Part shown: in pieces, positions 7,263 to 16,557 of the stretch
Layout: each line of letters starts with the position of its first letter
How positions within the stretch are numbered: the first letter of the stretch is position 1
Assembly (NCBI RefSeq): GCF_018327705.1
Contig: NZ_BNEM01000001.1
Coordinates: 3,968,001 to 4,032,000 of the forward strand
Direction: 5' to 3'
Source of the DNA: Catellatospora sp. TT07R-123
GTDB lineage: Bacteria > Actinomycetota > Actinomycetes > Mycobacteriales > Micromonosporaceae
Length of the DNA: 64,000 nt
The notes under the pieces: model-generated
Databases searched by the model: none
The model's input: only the letters and a program-made list of their open reading frames with translations
Told to the model about the DNA's origin: nothing
Program-made: the position numbers and the translations under genes

Positions 7263-8842
7263 CCGTGACGTACGCGCAGCTGGTCGCGGCCGACCTGGAC
7301 CTGTGGACACGCAGCGCGGCGTCCTGGCGCCGGCTGAGTCGGCACGTCGACGACCGCGCCGACGAGCTGGACGCGCAGGTGACCCGGCTGGGGCAGGTGT
7401 GGACCGGCGGGATCGCCGCACCGGCGGCCGAGGCCGCCTGCCGCACCATCAGCGCCGGGCTGGTGACGGTGCCGGGGGTGCTGCTGGAGGTGGACCAGCT
7501 GCTGTGCCGGCACGCCGAGCTGGTGCGCGCGCTCCAGCAGCGGGTACGCGTCCTGCTGGCGTCCCTGCGCGGCACCCCCGTCCGGGTGTCCCCCGACGGC
7601 GAGGTGAGCCTGGACGTGGTGACCGTCAAACCCGACCCGGGCGAGATCGCGTTCGCGAAGTGGGTGGCGGCGCAGCTGGCGGAGATCCTGCGCCGGGTGC
7701 GCGACAGCGACGACGACACCGCGCGCCTGCTGACCGCGCTGGCGGTCGGGGCGCGCGACGGCTGGGCGACCAGCCCGGCCCCGGCTCCGCCGAGCGGCAT
7801 CCTCGCCGTCGCGCAGTGGTGGGCGGCGCTGACCCCGGCGCAGCGGCGCTGGCTGCTGGTGACCCGGCCGGACCTCGTCGGCGGCCTGGACGGGGTGCCC
7901 GTGGCCGCCCGCGACCAGGCCAACCGGCAGCGGCTGGACACCGAACTGGACCGGCTGCGGGCGGTCCTGGCGGCACCGCATCCGCCGGACGGCACGGAGC
8001 GCCGGATCCACACGCTGGAAGGGCTGGCGGCCCGGCTGGACCGGCAGGAGCCCCGGGCATACCTGATGGGCTTCGACGCGGCCGGGGACGGGCGGGCCGT
8101 GATCGCGGTCGGGGACCCCGACGCCGCCGACAGCACCGCGACGTACGTGCCGGGCAGCGGGGCGTCGATCGACTCGGTCGAGGGCGAGCTGAGCCGGGCC
8201 TCCGCGCTGCAACTGCGCGCCACCGCGACGGCACCCGAGCAGCGCACGTCGGCGATCCTGTGGCTGGGCTACGACCCGCCCGACGGGCTGGACGCGCTGC
8301 TGGAGACCTCGGCCCGCGACGCCGCCCCGGACCTGGCCGCCTTCCAGGACGGGCTGGCGGCCACGCATGAGGGCGAGCCGGGGCGGCACACGGTCGTCGG
8401 CCACTCGTACGGCTCACTCGCCCTGGGTCTGGCCGACCGCGACGGCGCGCTGGCCGCCGACGAGATCGTGGCCCTGGGCAGCCCGGGGATGGGTGTGGGC
8501 AGCGCCGCCGAGCTGCGCGATCCCGCGCACGTGTGGGCGGCCACGGCCCGCAACGACCTGATCCTGGCGGCCAGTTCCAAGGGCGAGGTGGCGCTGGACG
8601 CGGTCGGCGGCCCGGCACTGATCGCCGCCGGGGCGGCCACGGACGCGCTGTTCCGCGGCAACGCCGACCTGTGGCACGGGGTGGACCCGTCGTCGGCGCA
8701 GTTCGGCGCGCGGGTGTTCGACGCCGGAGTGGGCCGCGATCCGCTCGCGGCCCACTCCGGCTACTTCGACTCGGCCAGCCCGGCCCTGGAGACGATGGCG
8801 CACATCGTCACGGGCACGGAGACCGGCCCTACTCCACCGTGA
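7259..8842 (+). CDS. DUF1023 alpha/beta hydrolase with helical N-terminal domain
   Basis: A 527-residue protein. The N-terminal part (about 1-120) is helical and WXG-like (RLGQVWTGGIAAPAAEAAC). The C-terminal half is a DUF1023 hydrolase with VVGHSYGSLALG (nucleophile elbow), then EIVALGSPGMGV and a late AHSGYFD. Such proteins often pair with EspC/WXG100 partners, as here. Its last 14 nt overlap the 3' end of glmS on the other strand, so transcription is convergent. The substrate is unknown. Confidence 0.82.
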   Translation: MTVTYAQLVAADLDLWTRSAASWRRLSRHVDDRADELDAQVTRLGQVWTGGIAAPAAEAACRTISAGLVTVPGVLLEVDQLLCRHAELVRALQQRVRVLLASLRGTPVRVSPDGEVSLDVVTVKPDPGEIAFAKWVAAQLAEILRRVRDSDDDTARLLTALAVGARDGWATSPAPAPPSGILAVAQWWAALTPAQRRWLLVTRPDLVGGLDGVPVAARDQANRQRLDTELDRLRAVLAAPHPPDGTERRIHTLEGLAARLDRQEPRAYLMGFDAAGDGRAVIAVGDPDAADSTATYVPGSGASIDSVEGELSRASALQLRATATAPEQRTSAILWLGYDPPDGLDALLETSARDAAPDLAAFQDGLAATHEGEPGRHTVVGHSYGSLALGLADRDGALAADEIVALGSPGMGVGSAAELRDPAHVWAATARNDLILAASSKGEVALDAVGGPALIAAGAATDALFRGNADLWHGVDPSSAQFGARVFDAGVGRDPLAAHSGYFDSASPALETMAHIVTGTETGPTPP

Positions 8843-10697
8843 CGGACTTGGCCAGGTTGCGGGGCTGGTCGACGTCGTGGCCGCGCGCGGCGGCGATCTC
8901 GGCGGCCAGCACCTGCAGCGGCACCGTGGTCACGAACGGAGCGAGCAGCGTCGGCGTGCGCGGCACCCGCACCAGCAGGTCGGCGTACGGCACGACGGCC
9001 TCGTCGCCCTCCTCGGCGATGACGATGGTGCGGGCGCCACGGGCGCGCACCTCCTGGATGTTGCTGACGATCTTGTCGTGCAGCACCCCGCGCCCGGCGG
9101 GCGAGGGCACCACGCACACGACCGGCGTGCCGTGGTCGATCAGCGCGATCGGGCCGTGCTTGAGCTCGCCCGCCGCGAAGCCCTCAGCGTGCATGTAGGC
9201 CAGCTCCTTGAGCTTGAGCGCACCCTCCAGCGCCACCGGGTATCCGACGTGGCGGCCGATGAACAGCACCGTCGAGGCGGTGGACAGCTCGCGGGCCAGC
9301 TCGCGGACGGGCTCCATGGTGCCGAGCACCTTCTCGATCTTGTCGGGCATCTCCTGGAGCTGCGCGACGACCGCGGCGACCTCGTCGGCGTACTTGACGC
9401 CGCGCACCTGGGCCAGGTGCAGGCCGACCAGGAAGCAGGCGGCGAGCTGGGTGAGGAACGCCTTGGTGGAGGCCACCGCGATCTCGGGGCCGCCGTGGGT
9501 GTACAGCACCGCGTCGGACTCGCGCGGGATGGTCGAGCCGTTGGTGTTGCAGATGGCCAGCACGCGGGCCTTCTGCTCCTTGGCGTGGCGCAGCGCCATC
9601 AGCGTGTCCATGGTCTCGCCGGACTGCGAGATCGCCACGACCAGCGTGGACCGGTCGAGCACCGGGTCGCGGTAGCGGAACTCGCTGGCCAGCTCCACCT
9701 CGCACGGGATGCGCGTCCAGTGCTCGATCGCGTACTTGGCGACCAGGCCCGCGTGGTAGGCCGTGCCGCAGGCGACGATGAAGACCTTGTCGACGTCGCG
9801 CAGGTCCTGGTCGGTCAGGCGCACCTCGTCGAGCATGATCTCGCCGGTCTCGCCGATGCGGCCGCGCAGCGTGTCGGCGACGGCCTCCGGCTGCTCGGCG
9901 ATCTCCTTGAGCATGAACCAGTCGTGCCCGCCCTTCTCGGCCGCGCGCGCGTCCCAGTCCACGTGGAAGTCGCGGCCCTGGGCCGGGTTGCCGTCGAAGT
10001 CGGTGATCTCGATGGCGTCGGCGGTGATCAGGACGATCTGGTCCTGGCCCAGCTCGACCGCTTCGCGGGTGTGCTCGATGAACGCGCTGACGTCGCTGGC
10101 CAGGAAGTTCTCGCCGTTGCCGCGCCCGACCACGAGCGGGGAGTTGCGGCGGGCGCCGACCACGGCGCCGGGCGCCTCGTTGTCGACGGCGAGCAGCGTG
10201 AACGCGCCCTCCAGCTTGCCGCAGACCTTGCGCATCGCCTCGGCGAGCGCGGCCGGGCTGCCGGGCACCCCGGCCAGCTCGGCGGCGAGCAGGTGGGCGA
10301 CGCACTCGGTGTCGGTGTCGCTGGCGAACTCGACGCCGTCGGCCTGGAGCTGCGCGCGCAGGCGGGCGAAGTTCTCGATGATGCCGTTGTGGATCACGGC
10401 GACCCGGCCGTCGGTCGACAGGTGCGGGTGCGCGTTGCGGTCGGTGGGGCCGCCGTGGGTGGCCCAGCGGGTATGCCCGATGCCGGTGAGCCCGGCGCGC
10501 AGGTCCGCCTCGGCGGACTCGGCCAGCATCTTCTCCAGGTTCGACAGCTTGCCGGCCTTCTTGGCCAGCAGCAGGCGGCCGTCGGCCAGCACCGCGACGC
10601 CCGCCGAGTCGTATCCCCGGTATTCCAGGCGCCGCAGCCCGTCGAGGACGACGCCGAGGGCCGACTGAGTTCCTACGTATCCCACGATCCCGCACAT
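8829..10697 (-). CDS. glmS: glutamine--fructose-6-phosphate aminotransferase (isomerizing)
   Basis: A 622-residue enzyme making glucosamine-6-phosphate, the first step toward UDP-GlcNAc. The N-terminus MCGIVGYVG gives the catalytic Cys1 after Met removal. TRWATHG and the glutaminase domain follow. Two SIS domains carry SQSGETMDT and the C-terminal block NLAKSVTVE. A -10-like TAGGGT lies 7 nt before the ATG, suggesting a leaderless mRNA, and a 9-bp palindrome covers the -35 region. It is functionally linked to glmM downstream of the MmpS-like pair. Confidence 0.97.
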   Translation of the reverse strand: MCGIVGYVGTQSALGVVLDGLRRLEYRGYDSAGVAVLADGRLLLAKKAGKLSNLEKMLAESAEADLRAGLTGIGHTRWATHGGPTDRNAHPHLSTDGRVAVIHNGIIENFARLRAQLQADGVEFASDTDTECVAHLLAAELAGVPGSPAALAEAMRKVCGKLEGAFTLLAVDNEAPGAVVGARRNSPLVVGRGNGENFLASDVSAFIEHTREAVELGQDQIVLITADAIEITDFDGNPAQGRDFHVDWDARAAEKGGHDWFMLKEIAEQPEAVADTLRGRIGETGEIMLDEVRLTDQDLRDVDKVFIVACGTAYHAGLVAKYAIEHWTRIPCEVELASEFRYRDPVLDRSTLVVAISQSGETMDTLMALRHAKEQKARVLAICNTNGSTIPRESDAVLYTHGGPEIAVASTKAFLTQLAACFLVGLHLAQVRGVKYADEVAAVVAQLQEMPDKIEKVLGTMEPVRELARELSTASTVLFIGRHVGYPVALEGALKLKELAYMHAEGFAAGELKHGPIALIDHGTPVVCVVPSPAGRGVLHDKIVSNIQEVRARGARTIVIAEEGDEAVVPYADLLVRVPRTPTLLAPFVTTVPLQVLAAEIAAARGHDVDQPRNLAKSVTVE

Positions 10698-10704
10698 GCG
10701 AGCC

Positions 10705-10740
10705 ACCCTAGCGGAGTTTCGCTCATATTGCATGAGCGAA
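10705..10740 (-). promoter_or_regulatory. glmS promoter with palindromic operator candidate
   Basis: On the - strand TAGGGT (10705-10710) sits 7 nt before the glmS ATG. A perfect 9-bp inverted repeat, TTCGCTCAT and ATGAGCGAA with a 5-nt centre (10718-10740), covers the position where the -35 should lie. This layout suits a repressor site. No regulator is recognisable from the motif. Confidence 0.5.
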
Positions 10741-10801
10741 GTCGAGTCTTTCACGCACACGTGATGATCGATCACGGACAGCAACCGCTGGTGCGGCCCG
10801 G

Positions 10802-10807
10802 TATCCT
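10802..10807 (+). promoter_or_regulatory. leaderless -10 of the first MmpS-like gene
   Basis: TATCCT ends 8 nt before the GTG start at 10816, and there is no convincing ribosome-binding site. This fits a leaderless transcript. The -35 is weak. Confidence 0.4.
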
Positions 10808-10815
10808 CTCTGGGC

Positions 10816-11550
10816 GTGACCGACCCCTCCGCCCCGTCCGATCCCACTCCCCGGCCCGCCGCCCCCGGCCCCTGGCAGCCCCCGGAGGCACCGCCCGCCT
10901 GGCAGCCCCCGTCGGCCCCGGCTGCGGGCGGGTGGGGCCAGCCCGGCGCACCGCAGGGCCAGCCCGGCCCGGCCGCGGGCGGCTGGGCTCCGCCCGGTGG
11001 CGCCGTGCCGGGCCCGTACCAGGCGTATCCGGCGCCGGGGGCGTATCCCTCCGGTCCGACGATCGCACCGATGGCCCCTCCGCCGCCGAAGAAGAGCAAC
11101 ACCGGCCTGGTGATCGGCATCATCGCGGGCGTGGTGCTGCTCGTGGTCTGCCTGTGCGCGATCGGCGGGGTGCTGATGGCCCGCAGCCTGAGCGAGGCGG
11201 CCAACCGCGTCCACACCTACCCGACATACGACCCGTACGGCGGCTACGGGGACGAGCCCAGCCCGGACGCCTCGCCGACGACGGGCCGGGGGCACACGGT
11301 GGAGTACCGGATCACGGGCAAGGGCACTGCGAAGATCAGCTTCCAGACGCCGGCGGGATACAACACCGCTACCGCCCCGCTGCCGTGGACCCGCAGCTGG
11401 ACGGGGTACGGCTCATACCTGCGGACCTCGGTCTCGGCGACCGTGCCGGGCACGGCCGCGATCACCTGTGTGATCGTGATCGACGGCAAGGAGGCCGACC
11501 GGCAGACCGGCAAGGGCTCGGTCACCTGCATCCGCGATCTCGAAGTCTGA
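10816..11550 (+). CDS. MmpS-like membrane-anchored protein with Pro-rich head
   Basis: A 244-residue protein. Residues 1-90 are Pro/Ala/Gly/Gln-rich and presumably cytoplasmic. One transmembrane helix follows (about 95-121, GLVIGIIAGVVLLVV). The outer domain has VEYRITGKGTAKISF, LPWTRSW and ITCVIVIDG, the pattern of MmpS-type beta domains that assist transporters. Two Cys may pair outside the membrane. The neighbouring gene at 11605 is a paralogue, so a tandem duplication is likely. No MmpL partner is nearby. Confidence 0.7.
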   Translation: MTDPSAPSDPTPRPAAPGPWQPPEAPPAWQPPSAPAAGGWGQPGAPQGQPGPAAGGWAPPGGAVPGPYQAYPAPGAYPSGPTIAPMAPPPPKKSNTGLVIGIIAGVVLLVVCLCAIGGVLMARSLSEAANRVHTYPTYDPYGGYGDEPSPDASPTTGRGHTVEYRITGKGTAKISFQTPAGYNTATAPLPWTRSWTGYGSYLRTSVSATVPGTAAITCVIVIDGKEADRQTGKGSVTCIRDLEV

Positions 11551-11592
11551 CGGGTACTGGGCACGGAGCCCGCGACCGTGCGGGCTCCGGTC

Positions 11593-11598
11593 TACCAT
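11593..11598 (+). promoter_or_regulatory. leaderless -10 of the second MmpS-like gene
   Basis: TACCAT ends 6 nt before the ATG at 11605, the canonical leaderless spacing. The second copy can therefore be transcribed on its own. Confidence 0.4.
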
Positions 11599-11604
11599 CC
11601 GCCC

Positions 11605-12153
11605 ATGAGTTACCCCCCTCCGTACGACCCCAACCAGGCGCAGCCCCCTCAGCCCCCGCAGTACGGGCAGTACGGCGCGCCTGTCTCGCCGATCCAGCAG
11701 CCGGCGAAGAAGAGCAACGCGGGAATGATCATCGGCATCATCGTCGGTGTCGTGCTGCTGCTGTGCGCGGCCTGCGGCGTCGGCGGCTGGATCCTCTACG
11801 GCAAGGCCAAGGACAAGGCGCAGGAGATCGTCGACACCTTCCCCACCATGGATGTCGAGACCGGCAAGCCCGGCGGCTCGCACTCGGTCCACCTCGCCGT
11901 CGAGGGCAGCGGCAAGACCAGCATCACCTGGAACGCCGGCAGCGGCGGCCCGCAGACCGAGACCGTGACCCTGCCGTGGTCCAAGGACATCACCGTCGAC
12001 CAGGACACCTTCGCCGTATCGGTGATGGCGTTCGACACGCTCGACGACTCCACCAAGTTCGAGAGCTGCTCGATCTCGATCGACGGCACCGAGCGCAAGC
12101 GCAACGACGGCAATGACATCTCGGTGGTCTGCACCGCGATCTTCATGAGCTGA
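11605..12153 (+). CDS. MmpS-like membrane-anchored protein, paralogue
   Basis: A 182-residue paralogue of the gene just upstream with a shorter Pro/Gln/Tyr-rich head. It shares the linker KKSNAGMIIGIIVGVVLLL (the upstream copy has KKSNTGLVIGIIAGVVLLV) and the outer pattern GKTSITW, VTLPWSKD and SCSISIDG. One transmembrane helix lies at about 42-68. The ATG is chosen over an upstream GTG because a -10 lies 6 nt before it. The gene ends facing glmM across a strong terminator. Confidence 0.7.
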   Translation: MSYPPPYDPNQAQPPQPPQYGQYGAPVSPIQQPAKKSNAGMIIGIIVGVVLLLCAACGVGGWILYGKAKDKAQEIVDTFPTMDVETGKPGGSHSVHLAVEGSGKTSITWNAGSGGPQTETVTLPWSKDITVDQDTFAVSVMAFDTLDDSTKFESCSISIDGTERKRNDGNDISVVCTAIFMS

Positions 12154-12167
12154 CCCGCCGGAACGGC

Positions 12168-12202
12168 GAAGCGGCGCGCCCCGGACCGGGGCGCGCCGCT
12201 TC
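12168..12202. terminator. bidirectional terminator between MmpS-like gene and glmM
   Basis: GAAGCGGCGCGCCCC faces GGGGCGCGCCGCTTC around a short loop, giving a stem of about 16 bp between two converging genes. There is no U tract, as is common in high-GC actinobacteria. Confidence 0.8.
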
Positions 12203-12216
12203 TCTCGTACTCGGGG

Positions 12217-13560
12217 TCAGTCGGCCAGCGGGCTGGCCGCGCGCACGTCGGCGGCGATACCCTCGGCGATCTTCTGCGCGGTGTCCTCGCTGGACGCCTC
12301 GACCATGACCCGCACCAGCGGCTCGGTGCCCGACGGGCGCAGCAGGACCCGGCCCGCACCGGCGAGCTGGGCCTCGGCCGCCGCCACCGCCGCCAGGATC
12401 TCCGGCGCCCCGGCCACCGCCCGGTCGGCCACCCGTACGTTGATCAGCACCTGCGGCAGCTTGCTCATCACCCCGGCCAGCCCGGCCAGCGAGGTGCCGG
12501 TCTGCGCCATCCGCGCCATCAGCCGCAGGCCGGTCAGCACCCCGTCGCCGGTGGTGGCGTGGTCGGTGAAGACCACGTGCCCGCTCTGCTCGCCGCCGAG
12601 GCTGAAACCGCCGTTGCGCAGCTCCTCCAGCACGTAGCGGTCACCGACCTTGGCCTCGACCAGGGTGATGCCCGCCTCGCGCATCGCGATGCGCAGGCCG
12701 AGGTTGCTCATGACCGTCGCGACCAGCGTGTCGTCGACCAGGGTGCCCGCGTCGCGCATGCCCAGGGCCAGGATCGCCATGATCTGGTCGCCGTCGACCT
12801 CGGCACCGTTGGCGTCCACGGCCAGACAGCGGTCGGCGTCGCCGTCGACCGCGATGCCGAGGTCGGCCCCGTGCTCGACCACGGCCGCCTGCAACGGGCC
12901 GAGGTGGGTGGCGCCGCACCCGTCGTTGATGTTGAGACCGTCCGGCTCGGCGTTGATGGCGATCACCTCGGCACCGGCCTGGCGGAACGCCTCCGGTGCG
13001 ACGTCGCTGGCCGCGCCGTGGGCGCAGTCGACCACGACGGTCAGGCCCGACAGCGAGTGCTCGGCCGCGCCCACCAGGTGCGCGGTGTAGTGCTCCGCAC
13101 CGTCGAGCAGGTCGTGCGCCCGGCCGACCGCGGCGCCGGTGGGCCGCGTCCACCGCTCGCCCAGCGCCGCCTCGATGGCGTCCTCCTGCTCGTCGGTGAG
13201 CTTGTGCCCGCCCTCGGCGAAGAACTTGATGCCGTTGTCGGGCATCGGGTTGTGGCTGGCGGAGATCATCACGCCGAAGTCCGCCCGCACCTCGGCGGTC
13301 AGGAAGGCCACCCCGGGGGTGGGCAGCACGCCGACCCGCACCACGTTTGCACCGGCCGCGGTCAGACCGGCGACCACGGCCGCCTCCAGCATCTCGCCGC
13401 TGGCCCGCGGGTCCCGGCCGACCACCACCAGCGGCGGCTGGAGCTTGGCCGGGTCGGGCAGCGTGTGCGCCGCGGCGAGCGCGAGCGACATGGCGAGTTC
13501 GGGGCTGAGGTCAGCGTTGGCGAGACCGCGTACGCCGTCGGTGCCGAAGAGGCGTGCCAT
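12217..13560 (-). CDS. glmM: phosphoglucosamine mutase
   Basis: A 447-residue mutase converting glucosamine-6-P to glucosamine-1-P, after GlmS in the UDP-GlcNAc pathway. It begins [12 protein letters not shown]. The phosphoserine loop is [12 protein letters not shown] (active Ser about residue 101), the metal loop is DGDADR and the C-terminal phosphate-binding loop is [12 protein letters not shown]. An AGAAAGG ribosome-binding site precedes the ATG. It follows rplM-rpsI, the conserved actinobacterial order. Confidence 0.97.
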   Translation of the reverse strand: MARLFGTDGVRGLANADLSPELAMSLALAAAHTLPDPAKLQPPLVVVGRDPRASGEMLEAAVVAGLTAAGANVVRVGVLPTPGVAFLTAEVRADFGVMISASHNPMPDNGIKFFAEGGHKLTDEQEDAIEAALGERWTRPTGAAVGRAHDLLDGAEHYTAHLVGAAEHSLSGLTVVVDCAHGAASDVAPEAFRQAGAEVIAINAEPDGLNINDGCGATHLGPLQAAVVEHGADLGIAVDGDADRCLAVDANGAEVDGDQIMAILALGMRDAGTLVDDTLVATVMSNLGLRIAMREAGITLVEAKVGDRYVLEELRNGGFSLGGEQSGHVVFTDHATTGDGVLTGLRLMARMAQTGTSLAGLAGVMSKLPQVLINVRVADRAVAGAPEILAAVAAAEAQLAGAGRVLLRPSGTEPLVRVMVEASSEDTAQKIAEGIAADVRAASPLAD

Positions 13561-13667
13561 CGGGGTGCCCTTTCTGACGGGGTGGCGAAAGGCGGAGTGG
13601 GCGGGCGACACGCCGGGCCACATCCGGATGAGGTGAGAAGCCGGCTCGTGGCCGGCTGAGAGAAAGC

Positions 13668-13715
13668 GAACGGCCGGACACGCCAGCTGTCGTGCAGCAG
13701 CGTGCCCGGCCGTTC
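13668..13715 (-). terminator. hairpin after rpsI
   Basis: GAACGGCCGG (13668-13677) pairs with CCGGCCGTTC (13706-13715) just beyond the rpsI stop. It may end or attenuate rplM-rpsI transcription before glmM. A second small hairpin (GCCGGC arms) lies at about 13640-13657. Confidence 0.6.
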
Positions 13716-13727
13716 AGCGAAGAGAGA

Positions 13728-14210
13728 TCAACGCTTGGAGTACTGCGGGGCCTTACGGGCCTTCTTGAGACCGTACTTCTTGCTCTCCTTGACCCGAGCG
13801 TCACGGGTCAGGAAGCCGGCCTTCTTCAGCGCCGGGCGGTCGTCGATGTCGAGCTCGCACAGCGCCCGCGCGATGGCCAGGCGCAGCGCGCCGGCCTGGC
13901 CGGTGATGCCACCGCCGTGCAGGTTGGCGATCACGTCGAGGTTCTCGTTCTTCTCGGCGGTCACCAGCGGCTCGCGGACCGACTGCTGCGCCACCTTGCT
14001 GGGGAAGTACTTCTCCAGCTCACGGCCGTTGCAGGTGATCTTGCCGGTGCCGGGGAGCAGACGCACCCGGACGATGGCCTGCTTGCGGCGGCCCACGGTC
14101 TGGATCGGCCGGTCACCCTTGAACTTCGGGGTGGCCTGGACCTTCGCGGCGACGACGACCGAGGCCTCAGCCTCGACATCGGCCTGGGTCGGCACAGAAG
14201 TGTCGGTCAT
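13728..14210 (-). CDS. rpsI: 30S ribosomal protein S9
   Basis: A 160-residue S9. An acidic actinobacterial N-terminal extension precedes the core ([35 protein letters not shown]) and the basic tail ends KAPQYSKR, which reaches the P-site tRNA. The ATG at 14210 is preferred over an upstream GTG because GAAGGA lies 6-7 nt before it. It is cotranscribed with rplM. Confidence 0.97.
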   Translation of the reverse strand: MTDTSVPTQADVEAEASVVVAAKVQATPKFKGDRPIQTVGRRKQAIVRVRLLPGTGKITCNGRELEKYFPSKVAQQSVREPLVTAEKNENLDVIANLHGGGITGQAGALRLAIARALCELDIDDRPALKKAGFLTRDARVKESKKYGLKKARKAPQYSKR

Positions 14211-14230
14211 GGTGATTCCTTCGTCCGCGC

Positions 14231-14674
14231 TCACTGCGCGATCTGCTTGATCTCGAACGGCACGGGCTGCTGCGCCGCGTGCGGGTGCTCCGCGCCAGCG
14301 TAGACCTTCAGCTTCGACATAATCTGACGGCCCAGCTTGTTGTGGGGGATCATGCCCTTCACGGCCAGCTCGATCGCCTTCTCGGGGCGCTTGGTCAGCA
14401 GCTCCTCGTAGCCGATCTGCTTCAGGCCACCCGGGTAACCGGAGTGCCGGTAAGCGATCTTGGTCGCGCGCTTGTTGCCGGTCAGCGCCACCTTGCCGGC
14501 GTTGATGACAATCACAAAGTCGCCGGTGTCGACGTGCGGCGCGAAAGTCGGCTTGTGCTTACCGCGCAGGAGGTTGGCGGTGTGGGTGGCGAGCCGGCCC
14601 AGCACGACGTCAGAAGCGTCGATAACGTGCCACTGACGCTCGATCTCACCCGGCTTCGGGCTGTACGTACGCAC
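14231..14674 (-). CDS. rplM: 50S ribosomal protein L13
   Basis: A 147-residue L13 with a GTG start ([20 protein letters not shown]) and the conserved [17 protein letters not shown] and [20 protein letters not shown]. It leads the rplM-rpsI operon. The leader is about 160 nt if the promoter at 14842-14871 is right. Confidence 0.97.
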   Translation of the reverse strand: MRTYSPKPGEIERQWHVIDASDVVLGRLATHTANLLRGKHKPTFAPHVDTGDFVIVINAGKVALTGNKRATKIAYRHSGYPGGLKQIGYEELLTKRPEKAIELAVKGMIPHNKLGRQIMSKLKVYAGAEHPHAAQQPVPFEIKQIAQ

Positions 14675-14841
14675 AGGTCTACCTTGTCTCGTCGTAGGTC
14701 TGTGTGATCGCGGGCGTTACTGCCCACGACCAACGGATTCTGCGATTCCGGCCGGCCACGAACGGGCCGGCGCGCGAACGACAAGCCTACCTGAGCATCA
14801 GGGATACCGGCTCGGCGCCACCTCTCGCACAACAGCCGCTA

Positions 14842-14871
14842 ACGATACCCGCTGCCCCTGGGGCCGGTCAA
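14842..14871 (-). promoter_or_regulatory. rplM-rpsI promoter
   Basis: On the - strand -35 TTGACC (14866-14871) and -10 TATCGT (14842-14847) are 18 nt apart. The rest of the 348-nt gap between rplM and narK holds the rplM leader and the narK upstream region. No coding frame is credible there. Confidence 0.55.
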
Positions 14872-15022
14872 AACGGGCCTACGCTGTTGTGTTACCGGTC
14901 CTGATGTCCGGTTTCACCCGCCGCTCTTCACAGCAGTCGGGCCCGCAAGGTGCGGCAGGATTCACAGCAAAGGTATGAACGACGGAACAACACGGCAATG
15001 ACTCGTTCGTACGTTCGTCACC

Positions 15023-16366
15023 ATGACCGCCCTTGCTCCGGCGCCCGCCCCGGCCGGCACCGCCGCACTTAGTCACTGGGACCCCGAGAACCCCGAGTTC
15101 TGGGCGTCCACCGGCCGCAGGGTCGCGCGCCGCAACCTGATCTTCTCGATCTTCGCCGAGCACCTCGGCTTCTCTGTGTGGACCCTGTGGAGCGTCGTGG
15201 TGGTGGCGCTGCCCGCCGCGCAGTTCCCCTACACCGTGGACCAGAAGTTCTGGCTGGTCGCGCTGCCGAACCTGATCGGCGCGCTGATGCGCCTGCCGTA
15301 CACCTTCGCGGTGACGCGGTTCGGCGGGCGCACCTGGACCTCGATCAGCGCGATGCTGCTGCTGATCCCCCTGGCCGGGCTGATCTTCGCGGTGACGACG
15401 AAGCCCGCGTACTGGGTGGTGCTGCTGCTGGCGGCGACCGCGGGCGTGGGCGGGGGCAACTTCGCCTCCTCCATGACCAACATCTCCTTCTTCTTCCCGG
15501 AGCGGGAGAAGGGCGTGGCGCTGGGCCTCAACGCCGCGGGCGGCAACATCGGCATCAGTACGATGCAGCTGATCGTGCCGATCGTCCTGTCGGCCGGCCT
15601 GGTCTACGGCGGCCTGATGTGGGTGCCGCTGGTGCTGGCGGCCGCGATCTGCGCCCGGCTGTTCATGAACAACCTCGACGTGGCCCGGTCGCCGCTCAAG
15701 GCCCAGTTCGCCACGGTCAAGCGGGCGCACACCTGGATCATGTCGTTCCTGTACATCGGGACCTTCGGCTCGTTCCTCGGCTACTCGGCCGCGTTCCCGC
15801 TGGTGCTCAAGCTCCAGTTCCCCGAGGCGCCGGTGGCGCACGTGGGCACGGCCACGGTCACGCTGGCCTTCGCCGGGCCGCTGATCGGCTCGCTCACCCG
15901 CCCGCTGGGCGGCTGGCTGGCCGACCGCACCGGCGGGGCCCGGGTCACCGCCGCCTGCTACATCCTCATGGGCCTCGGCTCGTACGGCGTCGTCGCCTCG
16001 GTGTCGGCGCACAGCATGGGGCTGTTCCTGAGCTCGTTCCTGTTCCTGTTCGCCGCGGCCGGGGCGGGCAACGGGTCGACGTACCGGATGATCCCGGCGA
16101 TCTTCGCCGCGACCTCGCCCGACCTCGCCACCGCCAAGCGGGAGTCGGCGGCGACGCTGGGCATCGCGGGTGCGATCGGGGCGGTGGGCGGCTTCTACCT
16201 GCCCCGCGCCATCAGCGACTCGATCAAGGCCACCGGCGGCATCAGCACCGCCTTCACCTGGTTCGCCGTGATGTACGGCGTCTGCCTGGCCGTCACCTGG
16301 TGGTGCTACCTGCGCAAGCGCGTGCTGGCCGCCCAGGCCCCCAGCCTGGCCCACGCCGGCATCTGA
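15023..16366 (+). CDS. narK: NarK/NasA-type nitrate/nitrite transporter
   Basis: A 447-residue major facilitator protein with about 12 transmembrane helices. The nitrate signature FFFPEREKGVALGLNAAGG follows GGGNFASSMTNIS, and the second-half motif GAGNGSTYRMIPAIF is also present. It imports nitrate or exports nitrite at the cytoplasmic membrane. It starts the nitrogen island that includes nirBD and nnaR, although no nitrate reductase lies in the window. Confidence 0.93.
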   Translation: MTALAPAPAPAGTAALSHWDPENPEFWASTGRRVARRNLIFSIFAEHLGFSVWTLWSVVVVALPAAQFPYTVDQKFWLVALPNLIGALMRLPYTFAVTRFGGRTWTSISAMLLLIPLAGLIFAVTTKPAYWVVLLLAATAGVGGGNFASSMTNISFFFPEREKGVALGLNAAGGNIGISTMQLIVPIVLSAGLVYGGLMWVPLVLAAAICARLFMNNLDVARSPLKAQFATVKRAHTWIMSFLYIGTFGSFLGYSAAFPLVLKLQFPEAPVAHVGTATVTLAFAGPLIGSLTRPLGGWLADRTGGARVTAACYILMGLGSYGVVASVSAHSMGLFLSSFLFLFAAAGAGNGSTYRMIPAIFAATSPDLATAKRESAATLGIAGAIGAVGGFYLPRAISDSIKATGGISTAFTWFAVMYGVCLAVTWWCYLRKRVLAAQAPSLAHAGI

Positions 16367-16378
16367 CCTCCTCCCCGA

Positions 16379-16408
16379 GCGGCCGGGCGGCCACCACCGC
16401 CCGGCCGC
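16379..16408 (+). terminator. narK terminator
   Basis: GCGGCCGGGCGG and CCGCCCGGCCGC form a 12-bp stem with a 6-nt loop 12 nt after the narK stop. No U tract. Confidence 0.75.
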
Positions 16409-16514
16409 ACCCTGCCCGCCGCCGATCGGCGGCGTTGCGGTATACCAGCAGTGGCGATGGCCACACCGCTGAGGCTTGCGGAATAGTTGAATTTTCACCA
16501 AAGTTGGCATCAGT

Positions 16515-16529
16515 GGCTGGTCACCAGCC
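16515..16529 (+). promoter_or_regulatory. palindrome upstream of nitroreductase
   Basis: GGCTGGT and ACCAGCC flank a single central C, 28 nt before the nitroreductase ATG. It is a candidate operator, possibly for the nearby MarR protein, although it does not resemble the palindrome at the marR promoter. Confidence 0.35.
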
Positions 16530-16557
16530 CACAGACCGACTTCGGAGGAAAGACAAG

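Noticed and set aside
8877..12116. A very long open frame on the + strand running antisense through glmS and across the two MmpS-like genes
   Set aside because: It is a GC-rich shadow. The composition is His/Arg/Gly-rich with no domains, and three well-supported genes occupy the same DNA.
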